From assembly GCF_042100115.1 (NCBI RefSeq), contig NC_091272.1, positions 2,666,001-2,730,000 on the forward strand: 64,000 nucleotides of DNA, written 5' to 3'. Position 1 is the stretch's first letter. Every line of letters begins with the position of its first letter. This document shows positions 25,033-37,049 of the stretch, piece after piece. The position numbers were made by a program, and so were the translations under genes. The notes below the pieces were generated by a model, which did not search any database, was not told where the DNA came from, and worked only from the letters and a program-made list of their open reading frames with translations. Source of the stretch: Alternaria dauci (lineage: Eukaryota > Ascomycota > Dothideomycetes > Pleosporales > Pleosporaceae).

Positions 25033-28000
25033 ATGTCGCGTGTAGGGAAGAAGACCGGCGCTGCCCTACTAGCGGAATTGCGAGCGAACCGCGCGGCGGG
25101 CAAGACGCGTTTGTCCACATACGAAGTCGCCGAAGAAGAGCAATTGTACGACACGGTCGACGAAGAGAGCTACAAGAAAATCGTGCGGGGAAGGCTGGAT
25201 CAAGATGACTTCGTTGTCGGCGACGAGGGCGAGGGATATGTCGATGACGGCCGAGAGGAGTGGGATGAAGGCCAGGGTCAATACCACTATGCTGCCACAG
25301 ACAGCGAAGGAGAAGACGAGCGGCCTGCTAAAGGCAAAGCTGGTATGAGATCATGTACCCAGAGCCCACCAACAGTAGTACTAACACGTCATAGCCAAGC
25401 GGAAACGCGAAGAAGACGAGGAGAAGCGAAAAAAGATAGACAATGGCATTAGCAAGTACTTCAGTGCCAAGAATGCTGCAAAGGCACCAAAGGCGAAGGT
25501 AGGCTCTTTGGATGCATGATTTCGTTCAGAGCCAATGCTAACACATCCAGCCTGTTGTCACTGCAGCCGACAAAGACTTCATGGAGGACCTACTGGGCGA
25601 GATCGACACAAACCCCGTTCCCTCCTCGAAGAACCGAATGCGTCCCGTCAAGACCGAGGCACGAAGGAAAACACGCGTGCTGTCACCTCCTGTATCAGAG
25701 AACCGGTCGGCTGCGGCAACGAAGCGGACCAACGATTCAGACGCACACATGCCAGACACACCGCCGGCAGCGAGTGCATACGTCGATGACGACGATCTTC
25801 CCATACTGGACGACGACCATCCTATGAGCGACCTTCCACTACAATCATCACCCGTTGCCAAAGCCGTAGAACGAAGAGCACATCCTGCGATCAAACAAGA
25901 AGAGGAAGAAGATGACCTCATGGAGGTGACTCAACCCACAACACATCTTGGTGTGCCAACAGCCAGCGTCAACATGGCCGGCAGACGACCGATATCGAAG
26001 ATCAAGAAAGAAGACCACCCCGCACCCGCCAGCTCACCTGCTGGACCTTCCACAGGACCTGTCGATGCCTCTTCGTGGAACGATGTTACTAGCAAACTCA
26101 ACGTCATGAGTAGTCCTGCTCCTGCAACTACTGGTATGGGCAAAATACAACCACATAATGCGCTGGAAGAGGACGGCAGCTTACGCATGTTCTGGATTGA
26201 CTACACTGAAATCAACGGCAGCTTGTGCCTGTTTGGTAAAGTCAAGGACAAGAAGTCAGGCAACTATGTCAGTTGCTTTGTAAAGGTCGATAACATCCTC
26301 CGAAAGTTGTACTTTCTGCCCCGGGAGTACCGTCACGTCCGAGGAGTAACCACAAACGAGGAGGTTGGTCTGAGTGACGTATCGGACGAGGTGGACTCCA
26401 TCATGAGCAAGCACCGCGTAAACTTGCACAAGATCAAGCCATGTACCAGGAAGTACGCTTTCGAGCTGGCCGACATACCCAAAGAAGCCGATTACCTCAA
26501 GCTCCTTTATGGATATGACAAAATGCCATTAGCGTCTGATCTGAAGGGAGAAACATTCTCACATGTTTTTGGAACCAACACCTCGCTCTTCGAGCAGTTT
26601 GTTCTCTGGAAGAACGTCATGGGACCATGCTGGCTCAAAATTGACGCTCCCGACTTCGCTGCTGTTGCCAACGCTTCTTGGTGTAAGCTCGAAGTCTTGG
26701 TGAGCAAACCCAACAACATCACCGTCACGAGCGCGTCGGACAATTTGGACGCGCCTCCGATGACTCTTATGAGTCTCTCCCTGCGAACTGCTTTCAATGC
26801 CAAGGACAACAAGCAGGAGATCTTAGTGGCCAGTGCTATGATCTACGATAACTTCTCTCTGACTGACACTACACCCGTCGACCAAATGCAGTGCAAAAGC
26901 TTCACGATCATGCGGCCGAATGGCTCTGCTTTCCCAATAGGCTTCGATAAAGAAGTTGAGAAAGTGAAAGGCAACATGTACATGAAGAAGACAGAGCAAG
27001 AACTTCTCAGTCTGCTGATGGCGATGTTCCAGCGGCACGATCCGGATGTTCTTGTCGGCCATCGCTTAGACGATGTCGATTACAGTGTCTTGCTAAGCCG
27101 TCTGCGAGAGAAGAAGACCCCGGGATGGCACCGCATCGGACGGCTTAAGAGAAGCGATTGGCCTAAGAGTATGGGCAAGGGCGGTGGCAGCTTCTTTGCT
27201 GAAAAGCAACTCGCATCTGGCCGCTTGCTGTGCGATTTGGCTAACGACCTCGGAAAATCCCTCATGCCAAAGTGTCAGTCATGGAGTCTTAAAGAGATGG
27301 TTCAGCTTGGACTCAACAAGCGACGTGAAGAGCTTGATAACGAAGCTGCACTGAAGACCTGGGCGACAACAAAGGAGGGTCTTCTCAACTACATTAAGCA
27401 CTGCCAAGCTGATGCGTACTTCATCGCTGCCATTGCGATAAAGGTGCAGATGCTCCCACTCACCAAGGTTCTCACCAACTTGGCGGGTAACTCATGGGCC
27501 CGAACACTGAGTGGAACCCGCGCAGAGCGTAACGAGTACATTTTGCTGCACGAGTTCCACAAGAACAAGTACATTTGCCCCGACAAACAGTGGGGCAAGA
27601 GCAAGGTCAAAGCTGAGGAAGAGGGGGCAGAAGGCGAAGAAGGTGCGGACGCGAAAAAGAAGGACAAGTTCAAAGGTGGTCTCGTTTTCGAACCCGAGAA
27701 AGGCCTCTACGACAAGTTCATTCTGGTCATGGACTTCAACTCTCTCTACCCCAGTATTATCCAGGAGTTCAACATTTGCTTCACGACGGTGGAGCGATCA
27801 GATCTTTCAGAGGACGACGACAAGGTGCCAGAAGTCCCCACAAACCAAGAGCAGGGTATTCTGCCTCGTCTTATTGCTACGCTTGTCTCGCGTCGTCGCG
27901 AAGTAAAGAAGCTTATGAAGGCCAAGGATGCCACACCCGACGAGCTGGCCACCTGGGATATCAAGCAAATGGCGCTGAAGCTTACTGCCAATTCTATGTA

Positions 28001-29597
28001 CGGATGTTTGGGATATACCAAATCTCGATTCTACGCTCGACCACTCGCTATGCTTACGACATACAAGGGTCGTGAGATTCTTCGCAAGACCAAGGACATG
28101 GCCGAGGAAAAGGCACTGCGCGTAATTTATGGTGATACCGATTCCGTCATGATCAACACCAACGTCGACAACATTCAAGATGCGCTGAAGTTGGGTAACG
28201 AGTTCAAGAGGGATGTCAACGACAGCTACAGACTCTTGGAGATTGATATCGACAACGTTTTCCGTCGCATTTTACTGCATGCTAAGAAGAAGTATGCCGC
28301 TATCAACATGGTCCCTGTTGATGGCAAGTACATTGAGAGACTTGAAGTCAAGGGTCTCGATATGAGACGCAGAGAATACTGTGCCCTGTCGAAGGAAACG
28401 TCGACGTAAGTTTTGCCGTCGCGAACGTCTGGTATGATTTGCTAACAAAGCTGCAGGGAACTGCTTAACTTCCTCCTTAGCGGTGAAGACCCCGAGGTGG
28501 TCGTCGAGAAGATTCACAATCACCTCCGTGAGCTGAGCAAACAGATGCGCGAGTACGCCGTGCCAGTTCGGAAGTACACCATATACACACAACTTGGAAA
28601 GAACCCCAAGGAGTATCCCAATGGTAACTCGATGCCCTCTGTCCAGGTCGCACTTCGCCTTCAGGCTAAGGGCAAACACGTCAAGGCCAAGGACGTCATG
28701 AGCTTCATCATTACTGGTGAATCGTCTGGTTCAGCCGAAAGCGCAGCAAAGAACGCTTATCCAGTTGACGAAGTCCTGAAAGCCGACAGTGGACTGAAAC
28801 CAGATATCGATTACTACCTCCATAAGCAGATTCTACCACCGGTAGAACGTCTCTGCGCCCCTATCAGTGGAACCAACGTCACTCTCCTAGCGGCATGTCT
28901 TGGTCTCGATACTTCCAAATATCGCGTTAGCACCGTTTCTGGAGGCGCACAACAAGACACTGAGATTTATCCTCTTGAGTCGCAAATTCCAGATTCCGTA
29001 CGTTTCCAATCTTGCTCACCACTGTGGCTGCGCTGCCGGGAATGTACAACTGTATTCCCATTCCAGGGTCTCTCTTCGACATCACCAACTGCGGCATCAT
29101 TGCAGACCGTTTCGCACAGTGGTATACAATGTCCCGCTGAAGGCTGCGGCAAGCTGCTACAAAACATCAGCGTGGTAGCCCAGCTAGAATCTTCCATTCG
29201 TCAAGTCCTCGCCTCATACTACGCCGGCTACGTTCTTTGCGACGACCCCCAATGTTCAAACCGAACGCGCAGTATATCTGTCTACGGACACCGTTGTCTT
29301 GGTCCGAAGGGCCTCGCTCGTGACTGCTTAGGCAAGATGAGCTACGAGATCAAGGAACGCGATGTGTGGAACCAGCTGTTGTACTACCAATCATTGTTTG
29401 ACGTCGATCGCGTCGGCAAGATGGATGGTGGTGTGAAAGCAGAAGACATGGAGAGGAAAGAGAAGATGAAGGTGCTGGCGGAGGTCAACAGGGAGAGGTT
29501 TGGTACGCTGAAGGGCGTGGTAGAGCGATGGCTGGAGAGGAATGGAAGGCAATGGGTACAGATGGACAGTTTGTTCTCTTTCGCGCTTAAGGCTTAG
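25033..29597 (+). CDS. POL1: DNA polymerase alpha catalytic subunit
   Basis: Catalytic subunit of the polymerase alpha-primase complex, which starts each new DNA strand in the nucleus. Exons: 25033-25342, 25395-25498, 25551-28405, 28457-29597; 1469 residues, usual for the family. The N-terminus has the Pol alpha signature [12 protein letters not shown], then a long acidic disordered linker. The inactive exonuclease-like domain follows. Polymerase motifs are [14 protein letters not shown] (motif A, near 866), [13 protein letters not shown] (motif B, near 947) and YGDTDSVM (motif C, near 997). The C-terminus has two zinc modules: LRCREC paired with CPAEGC, and CDDPQC paired with HRCLG and DCLGKM. 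All three introns are 51-52 bp. Confidence 0.96.
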
Positions 29598-29967
29598 AGT
29601 TTAGAGTGTTTGGATACATGTCGGGGCATTTGGCCCAGACGAGTGTTGGTTTTTACCTGATTTTAGATCATGACCATATCTACTGCATCGTGTTGTTTAT
29701 GACGAGCAACTATACTGTTCAACCTCACAACAAATGCACAAAGCAGAGTGAGAGACTTGTGAATAGTGCTTCCTACATCCTACGCAGTAAGAATATTACA
29801 GCTTCATCTCAACTATATACTTTCAACACATAGTGTTCCCTTGGATCAACCTTTTGAAAACGACGTGATGAAAATTGCTATTGCTTGGGTATACATATTA
29901 CTAGTATTATAAATTAAATCGCTCTCAAAAAATGAGTAAGTACAGCGTAACATGTCGCACTGAACAA
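29598..29967. other. Convergent intergenic region
   Basis: The segment holds the 3' ends of POL1 (+) and kynureninase (-). It is AT-rich and I see no gene in it. Confidence 0.5.
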
Positions 29968-31575
29968 TCATACATTCGCGATTCCTTCAGGGACTTTGCT
30001 GTTGTGTGCACCCTTCTGCCCAGCGCCCTTCACGGCTATACGACAAGCTTCATGGAAGACAGTGATAAAGCGATGGATGTCGTGGAAGGAGTTGTACAGT
30101 GGTGCGGGCGCCACGCGAAGCACGTCAGGCTTTCTTTCATCGACTACCACGCCACGTTCTTCGATGTAGTGTTGGACTTGGTCTAGCAGTCCTGGGTTTA
30201 GAAGCACACTGAGCTGTGCACCACGCTCTGCAGGATTCGCAGGTGTGATAATCTTGTAAGGTGGCTCTCCTCCATTGTACTGTAGTAGCCGCGCTTCGAG
30301 GTATGCAGTCAACCGGAGACTTCGCTGTCGTAAAGCGTCCATGCTCGTCAAAGCAAAGACATCCAAGCTAGCCATGACAGATGTCATGTCCAATGCACTG
30401 GGGTTGCTCAGTTGGAAGCCGCTCGCTCCAGAGATTGGCACGAATTTGTTTTCCATGCGGAAGCGACTATCTTTATCACTTCCCCACCAGCCGCTTAGTC
30501 GTGGTCGGTAGGTAAGCTCTGTTGCGTTACTCGCTGCGCCATTCGTGCCGTCCACTCTTCCATGCCTTTCGTGTACAAACAGTCCACCAATAACGCCGGG
30601 GCCACCGTTCATATATTTGTAGTTGCACCATGCTGCGAAATCAACATTCCATTCGTGCAGCTTCAGTGGCACGTTTCCAACTGCATGGGCAAGGTCCCAG
30701 CCTACAGTGATACCCAGCGATCGGCAGTGGCGGGTTATGAGCTCTATATCGAAGAACTGGCCCGAGTAAAACTGGATACCAGGTAACAAGACCAGTGCGG
30801 TCGTCGGCGCATGTTGCGATATGACTGAGAGTATATGTTCGTTGGAAAGGTAAGGCGAGGACGCAGAGGGCGGATCGATGGTTATGAGTGCAGATGGATC
30901 GAGGTTGTGGTGAGCGATCTGAGACAGAGCGGCATACTGCAAAGAAGTCAATATTGGAACGCGCTGGGCGCATGTTCGCATAAGCTTACATGGTCACTAG
31001 GAAATGCCTTCGCCTCAATGATGATTTTGTACCGGTCCTTGGTCGGTCGGTCTAAATGTGGGTGTACACAGTCAGTGCATGCCTCACATGCAGTTTGTAT
31101 AGGGACACTCACAGAAGCTCGCCATCAGCAAATGCAGGTTTGCAGTCAAAGTTTCCATTATGACGACTTCTGTGGGCAGTGCGCCGACTATCTTCGCTGT
31201 CTGGCCTTTGATCGCGTCGTCGATGTGTAGCCATGGCGGCAATCCTCCCTCGTAATCCGTGAAATGCCCAAACACACCCTTGGATGCCCAGGTATCAAGG
31301 TAGCGGTTGATGTATTCCTTTGTTCTTCTTGGTTGAAGTCCCAACGAGTTGCCGCAGAAGTAAATGGATTCTTCGCTGTCCTCTTTGCGCGTAGTGGCAG
31401 CCTGTCCGTTTGGCTGAAATCCGAATTTTTTGTTCTTCAAGTCGCCTTTACTTGGAATCACAAATTCGTTCCTCAACTTGCTCAATCCATCCTTTTTGTC
31501 TTCGTTCCTCGCGAACTCCTCGGAGCAAAGTTCCGCGCGTGGAACTTGGAGATATGCGTTGTAGTGATTCGGCAT
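29968..31575 (-). CDS. BNA5: Kynureninase
   Basis: PLP-dependent hydrolase that cleaves kynurenine or 3-hydroxykynurenine to anthranilate or 3-hydroxyanthranilate and alanine, in tryptophan breakdown and de novo NAD synthesis. Exons on the minus strand: 31575-31113, 31051-30990, 30936-29968; 497 residues. Motifs include YFCGNSLGLQPRRTKEYIN, the small middle exon YRPTKDRYKIIIEAKAFPSD, then after the last intron YAALSQIAHHNLDP, VGWDLAHAVGNVPLKLHEW and the cofactor lysine in CNYKYMNGGPG. The short middle exon (62 bp) is easily missed, since both flanking introns keep open frames for a while. It is divergent from ISA2 with 306 bases between them. Confidence 0.95.
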
Positions 31576-31881
31576 CGTCGCTGGTCATGTACAAAAGACT
31601 ACCAGGAATGGAACAATGAGAAACTTATGCAGAGATGATCTGGCGCTATAATTGAGCGTTCACGCACGAGAAGTAAATAGCTCAGGTGGGTAAGACTGGA
31701 ACAGTCTGGTAGCTCGTACGATTAATGGTGGCGGCACATGGTGGGGGGCCTTTGCCTGACTAAGCGGTCTAGAACTCTTAGTTGATAGGCGCGTCTGATT
31801 GGATCTCGTTGGCCGTGACATTCTTAGCTATGACCTCAGACTCGTGAACCTTCGTCTCATCACAACCTCGATATCGCAACA
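31576..31881. promoter_or_regulatory. Divergent promoter region of BNA5 and ISA2
   Basis: The 306 bases between two divergent starts must hold both promoters. I see no distinctive element that I can name with confidence. Confidence 0.4.
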
Positions 31882-32562
31882 ATGGCGTCCCCTTCAACCA
31901 TGTGCGCATCGTGCCTGCGGATAGTGAGGAGGACAATGACAAAAACACCTGCCCATCCTACAACAGCCGCGATCCAGTCCACGCGAGCCTACAGCAGGGT
32001 GACCTCAGGCGCCACTTCGCAGTCGCCATACCTCGACTTTCTTGCGCCTTCATCTCCACGCGGCATGCTCAGGAATACTCTAGCACAGATATCTTCATTC
32101 CCAAAACGACAACAAATACCACGACGAAGTCTCGCCACATCATCCGACGCCTCCACCGCAAAACCCGCCCGACCAATCCAAAACCCACGTACCGATGACT
32201 CCGGCAATCCCATGTTGATCTCCATAGCACCTCGTGCATCGAATCGGCTGCAGAAGATCTCTACAGGCGACAACAACCCAAACCTCGCATTGCGCGTAAG
32301 CATCGAGAGCGGCGGATGTCACGGTTTCCAATATCTTATGGACCTGACGGACTTGTCAAAGGACCCAGCGACCGAGGAAGACACCATATTTGAGGGGGAA
32401 AAGGGCGAGAAGATTGTTATAGACGAGTCTAGCCTGGAGCTGCTGAATGGAAGCACGGTGGACTATACGATGGAGTTAATAGGGAGCCAGTTCAAGATTA
32501 CAGGTATACCGGGGGCAACGAGTAGTTGTGGGTGCGGGACAAGTTTTGATATCAAGCTGTAA
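31882..32562 (+). CDS. ISA2: Mitochondrial iron-sulfur cluster assembly protein Isa2 (A-type)
   Basis: A-type scaffold or carrier protein that, with Isa1 and Iba57, matures [4Fe-4S] proteins in mitochondria. Single exon, 226 residues. The first 100 residues are rich in Ser, Thr and Arg with few acids, as expected of a mitochondrial presequence and linker. The conserved domain starts near PMLISIAPRASNRLQKIS and carries the three cluster-binding Cys: one in ESGGCHGFQY and two in ATSSCGCGTSFD at the C-terminus. ATG 31882 gives the longest form; a Met six codons later is an alternative start. Confidence 0.93.
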   Translation: MASPSTMCASCLRIVRRTMTKTPAHPTTAAIQSTRAYSRVTSGATSQSPYLDFLAPSSPRGMLRNTLAQISSFPKRQQIPRRSLATSSDASTAKPARPIQNPRTDDSGNPMLISIAPRASNRLQKISTGDNNPNLALRVSIESGGCHGFQYLMDLTDLSKDPATEEDTIFEGEKGEKIVIDESSLELLNGSTVDYTMELIGSQFKITGIPGATSSCGCGTSFDIKL

Positions 32563-33049
32563 GTTGCGCAGTGCATGTAAGACTGGCACTGTCCGATGCA
32601 TCTTTTGGCAATGGATATGTACCACTATCGAAGTAACAGTGCGTGTGCTTGGGTAGCCTATACTGATTACTCCCTGCACCTTCTCGACATCGTGCAGGCA
32701 TAATGGAGAGAAAAGACAAAGATTTACGAAGATCAGGCGAGACGCGACAGTGCCGTGTCTTGGCCAAAAGCCGAAGACTCCGGAGGTAGGACGATGCGTA
32801 GGGCGGGATGCAAAAGGGTGAACTAAAGTAGCGCGTTCCAGGTGTTGAACAACTCCGCCAGAACTCATAGCTTCTGTGTCTAACCATCGAACCCATTCTG
32901 CGCTTCGGAAAAACCGAGCTAGATTGGTTTAACAAGATTTGTAGGCTGCAAACAAGGTCTAATTACAGTAACATGTCTAGGCACAGTACAGAAGGTATCG
33001 TCGTTATACGGAGAAGAGCAACAGACCAGAAGTACACAAACTCCTTGCA
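32563..33049. other. Convergent intergenic region
   Basis: The segment holds the 3' ends of ISA2 (+) and of the ToxD-like reductase (-). No gene was recognised. Confidence 0.5.
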
Positions 33050-34165
33050 TTAACCGAGACTTACAATGACTTTTCTTGCCGAGACTCCCTTCTTTTGTAT
33101 GTCCAACGCTCCTTGGATAGCTTCTAGCCCTTCTCCGACAATCATTGGCTCCGGTGCAGGTCTGAACTTGCCCATCGCGAGGGCTTCAGGCAGGAAATCG
33201 GCATACACGGCTTCACCGACAGGACTGTGTGCTACTGACCCGTATATGAAAGTCGTTTTGATATCCCTTAGCTTTGATTTGAGGATTATAGAGATCATCG
33301 AAGTCGCGAAGCTCCAGACGATTTGCAGCGCGACCAAGCGTTTCGGTTGGGCCGGGATCGGATACGTTGCCGTCGCGATATGTCTGCCGCTTTTGCAGCT
33401 GCCCAGTACGTCCAGACAGCGGAACACTGCATTCTCTCCGATGGATAGGGCACCCGCGCATTCTCTTCCTTCCATGAGCTTAACAATCTTGTCGACCGAA
33501 CAAGGGTCATTATAGTCGAACACTTCGATGGCCCCGAGCGATCTCAGGAGGTCAAAGTTCTTTGGAGAAGATGTCGATATGACTTCGTACCCGGCAGCTA
33601 CAGCGAGCTGGATCGCGTTGCAGCCCACGCTAGTCGAGCCTCCCCATACCAGAACAGTCTTTCCGGTCGGTTTCGGATCAAGCTGAGGATATTGCAGGCC
33701 CAGCTGATCCTTCTCGAATAGTCCTGCTGCAGCAGTGGTGAAGGCCAGCGGCACCACTGAAGCAGACTCGAATGATATAGTATCCGGAATGGGCGAAGTA
33801 TTCCTTTCGAGTAGAATGGTATACAGCTGGAATGCTCCATATGCTGCGCTGTTGATGGTCTTGTCGGTACTGTGCGCCTGACCCAGGACGCGGTCTCCTA
33901 CTTTGAACCGCGCAATCTTGTTTCCAACCTGGACTACCTCGCCAGCGACATCATACCCAAAGACGAAGGGATATTTGATCCAACCAAATGCCATACTGGT
34001 GCCCTGGTCTTGCAAAACCCAATCGACAGGGTTGACTGCTACGGCACGGTTTTTAACGATGATTTCGTCGGGTCCAGGTGTAGGAAATGGTGCTTCTGCG
34101 ACTTGCATCCTTTGCTTGGGTGCTGGTATCCATGCTGCAAGATTGGTCGGCATTGTATGAGACAT
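33050..34165 (-). CDS. Medium-chain dehydrogenase/reductase, ToxD-like (enoyl reductase/quinone oxidoreductase type)
   Basis: NAD(P)H-dependent oxidoreductase of the zinc-independent MDR group; fungal members include ToxD-like proteins and the trans-acting enoyl reductases of polyketide clusters. Single exon, 371 residues. The N-terminal GroES-like domain shows PGPDEIIVKNRAVAVNPVDW and GYDVAGEVVQVG, and lacks the catalytic zinc ligands. The nucleotide-binding fold has VLVWGGSTSVGCNAIQLA near residue 170, then GYEVISTSSPKNFDLLRSLG. No polyketide synthase or peptide synthetase lies in this window, so a role in secondary metabolism is only possible. It is divergent from a Zn2Cys6 regulator 431 bases away, which suggests local control. 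Confidence 0.88.
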   Translation of the reverse strand: MSHTMPTNLAAWIPAPKQRMQVAEAPFPTPGPDEIIVKNRAVAVNPVDWVLQDQGTSMAFGWIKYPFVFGYDVAGEVVQVGNKIARFKVGDRVLGQAHSTDKTINSAAYGAFQLYTILLERNTSPIPDTISFESASVVPLAFTTAAAGLFEKDQLGLQYPQLDPKPTGKTVLVWGGSTSVGCNAIQLAVAAGYEVISTSSPKNFDLLRSLGAIEVFDYNDPCSVDKIVKLMEGRECAGALSIGENAVFRCLDVLGSCKSGRHIATATYPIPAQPKRLVALQIVWSFATSMISIILKSKLRDIKTTFIYGSVAHSPVGEAVYADFLPEALAMGKFRPAPEPMIVGEGLEAIQGALDIQKKGVSARKVIVSLG

Positions 34166-34596
34166 GGTCTTTGGAATAGTAAGTACGTGTCCTCAAGATC
34201 TCGAATGACAAGAGAATGGAATGTGTGGTTCTTTGCAGCTTTTCGAGATTCCAGTTGCTTGGTTATTTTATACAGCTATCTAATGTTGGATTTCATGTCT
34301 GCCTGCTATGTGCTTTCAAGGACGAGATGCAATGCACCAATCAGCATCAAGCGGACGTCCGTTTGGACCCGCTTTCCAGTCACCGAACATTACAGGCTCG
34401 TCTGAAGTACACTGACGCTTACATCCCCCAACGGGAACAATGAGCGATGTAGTGTACATTTTGCAATGGAAACATGATCCATGCACATGGTGAGTGGCTG
34501 GTGTGCCCGCAAGCCTTGTCGAAGGGCGCGCTCACAATTCGAATAAGACTCCTTTCGGTTCCCATCTCCTGACCAAGAGAGACACAACTCGCGGAC
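34166..34596. promoter_or_regulatory. Divergent promoter between ToxD-like reductase and Zn2Cys6 regulator
   Basis: The 431 bases lie between divergent start codons. A pair of a regulator and an enzyme gene arranged like this is a common sign of pathway-specific control in fungi. I could not pick out a clear CGG-Nx-CCG site by eye. Confidence 0.4.
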
Positions 34597-36764
34597 ATGA
34601 CGGATTCCCCCGTTTCGTCCGCACGGCTACTAGAGAGGATGAGAGGCCGAGAGAAGGTTCAGTTGTCTTGCGACTTTTGCCGGAAGCGAAAGCGAGTAAA
34701 CCGTTGATCTCTCTATACTGAACCACTGCTGCTGACACATTCAGACTCCGTTGCGACCGCAACAAGCCATGTGGAAGTTGCATCCGACTAGGGAAGGCAA
34801 CGATATGTACGTTTCCCCTGTCTCAAGTTCCTCGAGCTTCACAAAGAGACCCACCAATGGAGATTGCGACGCAAAGGGCGGCTCAGGAACGAATCGACAA
34901 ACTCGAATCAATGGTTCGGTCTTTACTTGATAAGCAAGAAAGCAAGGTTTCGGCCCCATTACCTGGAAGCGTGCCGTTACCCATGGCCACTGGTCACACG
35001 GCTGATGCAGATCCTCTCACATACGAAGTTGGGAGTATGAATCTGGAGAACCGTGAGTCCTCTTACGTAGAGAGTGATCACTGGAAAGCCATCCTCGATG
35101 AGATTGGTGATCTGAAAGACATGATGCAGCAACATTCGGAAGATTCTGGAGGTTCTCACACTCACCCGGTACTTCCTGGCAACGATCTGTTTCTTCTTCC
35201 GACATATCCAGCCTCGAAGATGGACATCATAGCTGCAATTCCGCCTCGTATCGTTGTCGACAGTATGATATGGAAATACTTCAAATGGGCCGATATGCCC
35301 GTTTCTCTTGTTATCCATCGGAAGGTCTTCTTCAAACAGTACGAGGCCTTTTGGGAGGACCCGCTTTCGACACCAATCATGTGGCTGACCATACTATACG
35401 GCATGATGTACACTGTGGCATATTGCACGCTCTTCGTCAATGGCGACGCAGGCTTGCTTGACGAGATTACGGCAGCCGAATATCATAGCATAGTCATAAT
35501 CTCACGAGAGAAGATGATACAGTGCCTGAGACTAGGCAACTACATGAAGGGAGCACCACATACTATCGAAGCTCTTTTGGCCTTTCTACAAACTGAGTAC
35601 ATCCAAGGCGAAGACACACAACACGGACGCTGGCAATTGACAGGCGTCATTGTACGTGTAGCGCTCAAGATGGGCTATCATCGCGATGGCTCGCATTTTC
35701 CAAAAATGAGTGTTTACGAGGCAGAAATGCGTCGGCGGACTTGGTACATACTCGTACAATTCGACACTGCATCTGCTTCTGAGGTCGGCCTTCCGCGCAT
35801 CATCAAAGAGACTCAATGCGACACAGCCGAACCTGGTAACCTTCTTGACGACGACTTCGACGATACATCTACCGTATTGCCGCCCACTAGACCACCGAAC
35901 GAACACACGCTTGCTCAGTTTCTGGTCTACAAGAGTAGAATTGTTTCCGTCTACGGCATGATCTGCGATTTCACGACGTCATACAAGCAGCGGGACTACG
36001 CGGAAGCAATGCGTTTAGATGCACTGCTCAATACCGCATACGCACAGAAGCCTCCTATCCTCGAGCTGAAATCCATGCAACAGTCCGTCTTAGACGGTGC
36101 CGAGCTCATCACCCGCCGTCTCTATATGGCAATGTCTTACCACCATGCGCAGATTACACTTCATCGCAAGTTTATGATTCTCGCAAAGGTGAATGACAAG
36201 TACAGCGTTTCACATACGACCTGTGTGAATGCGGTTACGAAGATCTTACAACTCCAGGCTGAGCTATTCGAGCAGTGCCAGCCGGGGCGCATGTTACATG
36301 CTGATCGATGGAAGATCCTTTCGCTAATCCAATCCGAGTTCTTGCTTGCCACGACTGTATTGTGTTTCAACCTGGACGATGATGTTAAGAAGGGGCTAAG
36401 CGGTGGAGAAGTCGCTATGAAGAGTGCAAAGGCGCTCGAGGGATCGAGAAGGATATGGGAGCCACAAAAGGCGTTCTCGAAAGAAGCTCAGACAGCTTTG
36501 AATGCTATAGATGTTGTTCTTGGTAGAATGCGTAGTGGGCTGGAAGATGACGGTGCAGACAACGCACAGCCATCTGGAGCACGTGTTAGCTCTACCTCGT
36601 CATTCTCGGCAGGTATGAGTTATGGAAACGGCCAGAGCTTCGATCCACCGGCGTACCAGGACTGTTCAGAAGTTTCTTACATAATGCAGGAGGATTCTGC
36701 TAGCACAGACTTTGGCGCATTCTTCGAGATGGAGCAGGAGTGGGAGGAATGGCTTCAACTTTGA
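34597..36764 (+). CDS. Zn2Cys6 fungal transcription factor with Fungal_trans domain
   Basis: Nuclear DNA-binding regulator. Exons 34597-34691 and 34745-36764 give 704 residues. The zinc cluster needs both exons: CDFCRKRK from exon 1 and LRCDRNKPCGSCIRLGKATIC from exon 2 (ligands near residues 25, 28, 35, 41, 44, 53; Cx2Cx6Cx5Cx2Cx8C). A coiled coil (RIDKLESMVRSLLDKQE) follows for dimerisation. The middle homology region includes GRWQLTGVIVRVALKMGYHRD and EMRRRTWYILVQFD. The canonical spacing requires an intron that begins GC at 34692 (GCGAGTAAACC) and ends CAG at 34744; using the GT four bases downstream breaks the frame. Target genes are unknown; the divergent reductase is the obvious candidate. 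Confidence 0.88.
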
Positions 36765-37049
36765 GAAGGGGTTTGTCCCGATCGCGAATTTGATCATGAT
36801 TGATTCTACGTATCCGGTCATACAGTGAAGCATGCATGATATTTCTAAGAGCATACTCAAGCTACTTGGCGCATCTATCTTATGAAGTCGTCATCTCATA
36901 TATCGTCGTTATCATCAGTATCCGTTCGCCATATCACGTTGCACACCTTCCGATACTAAACACACATGCTGCAACTAATACAACAGCCTGCTATATGGCC
37001 AGTATCATGAAATTCTCCTTTGTCCAAGCCGGGAAGCGAAATAGGCCTC

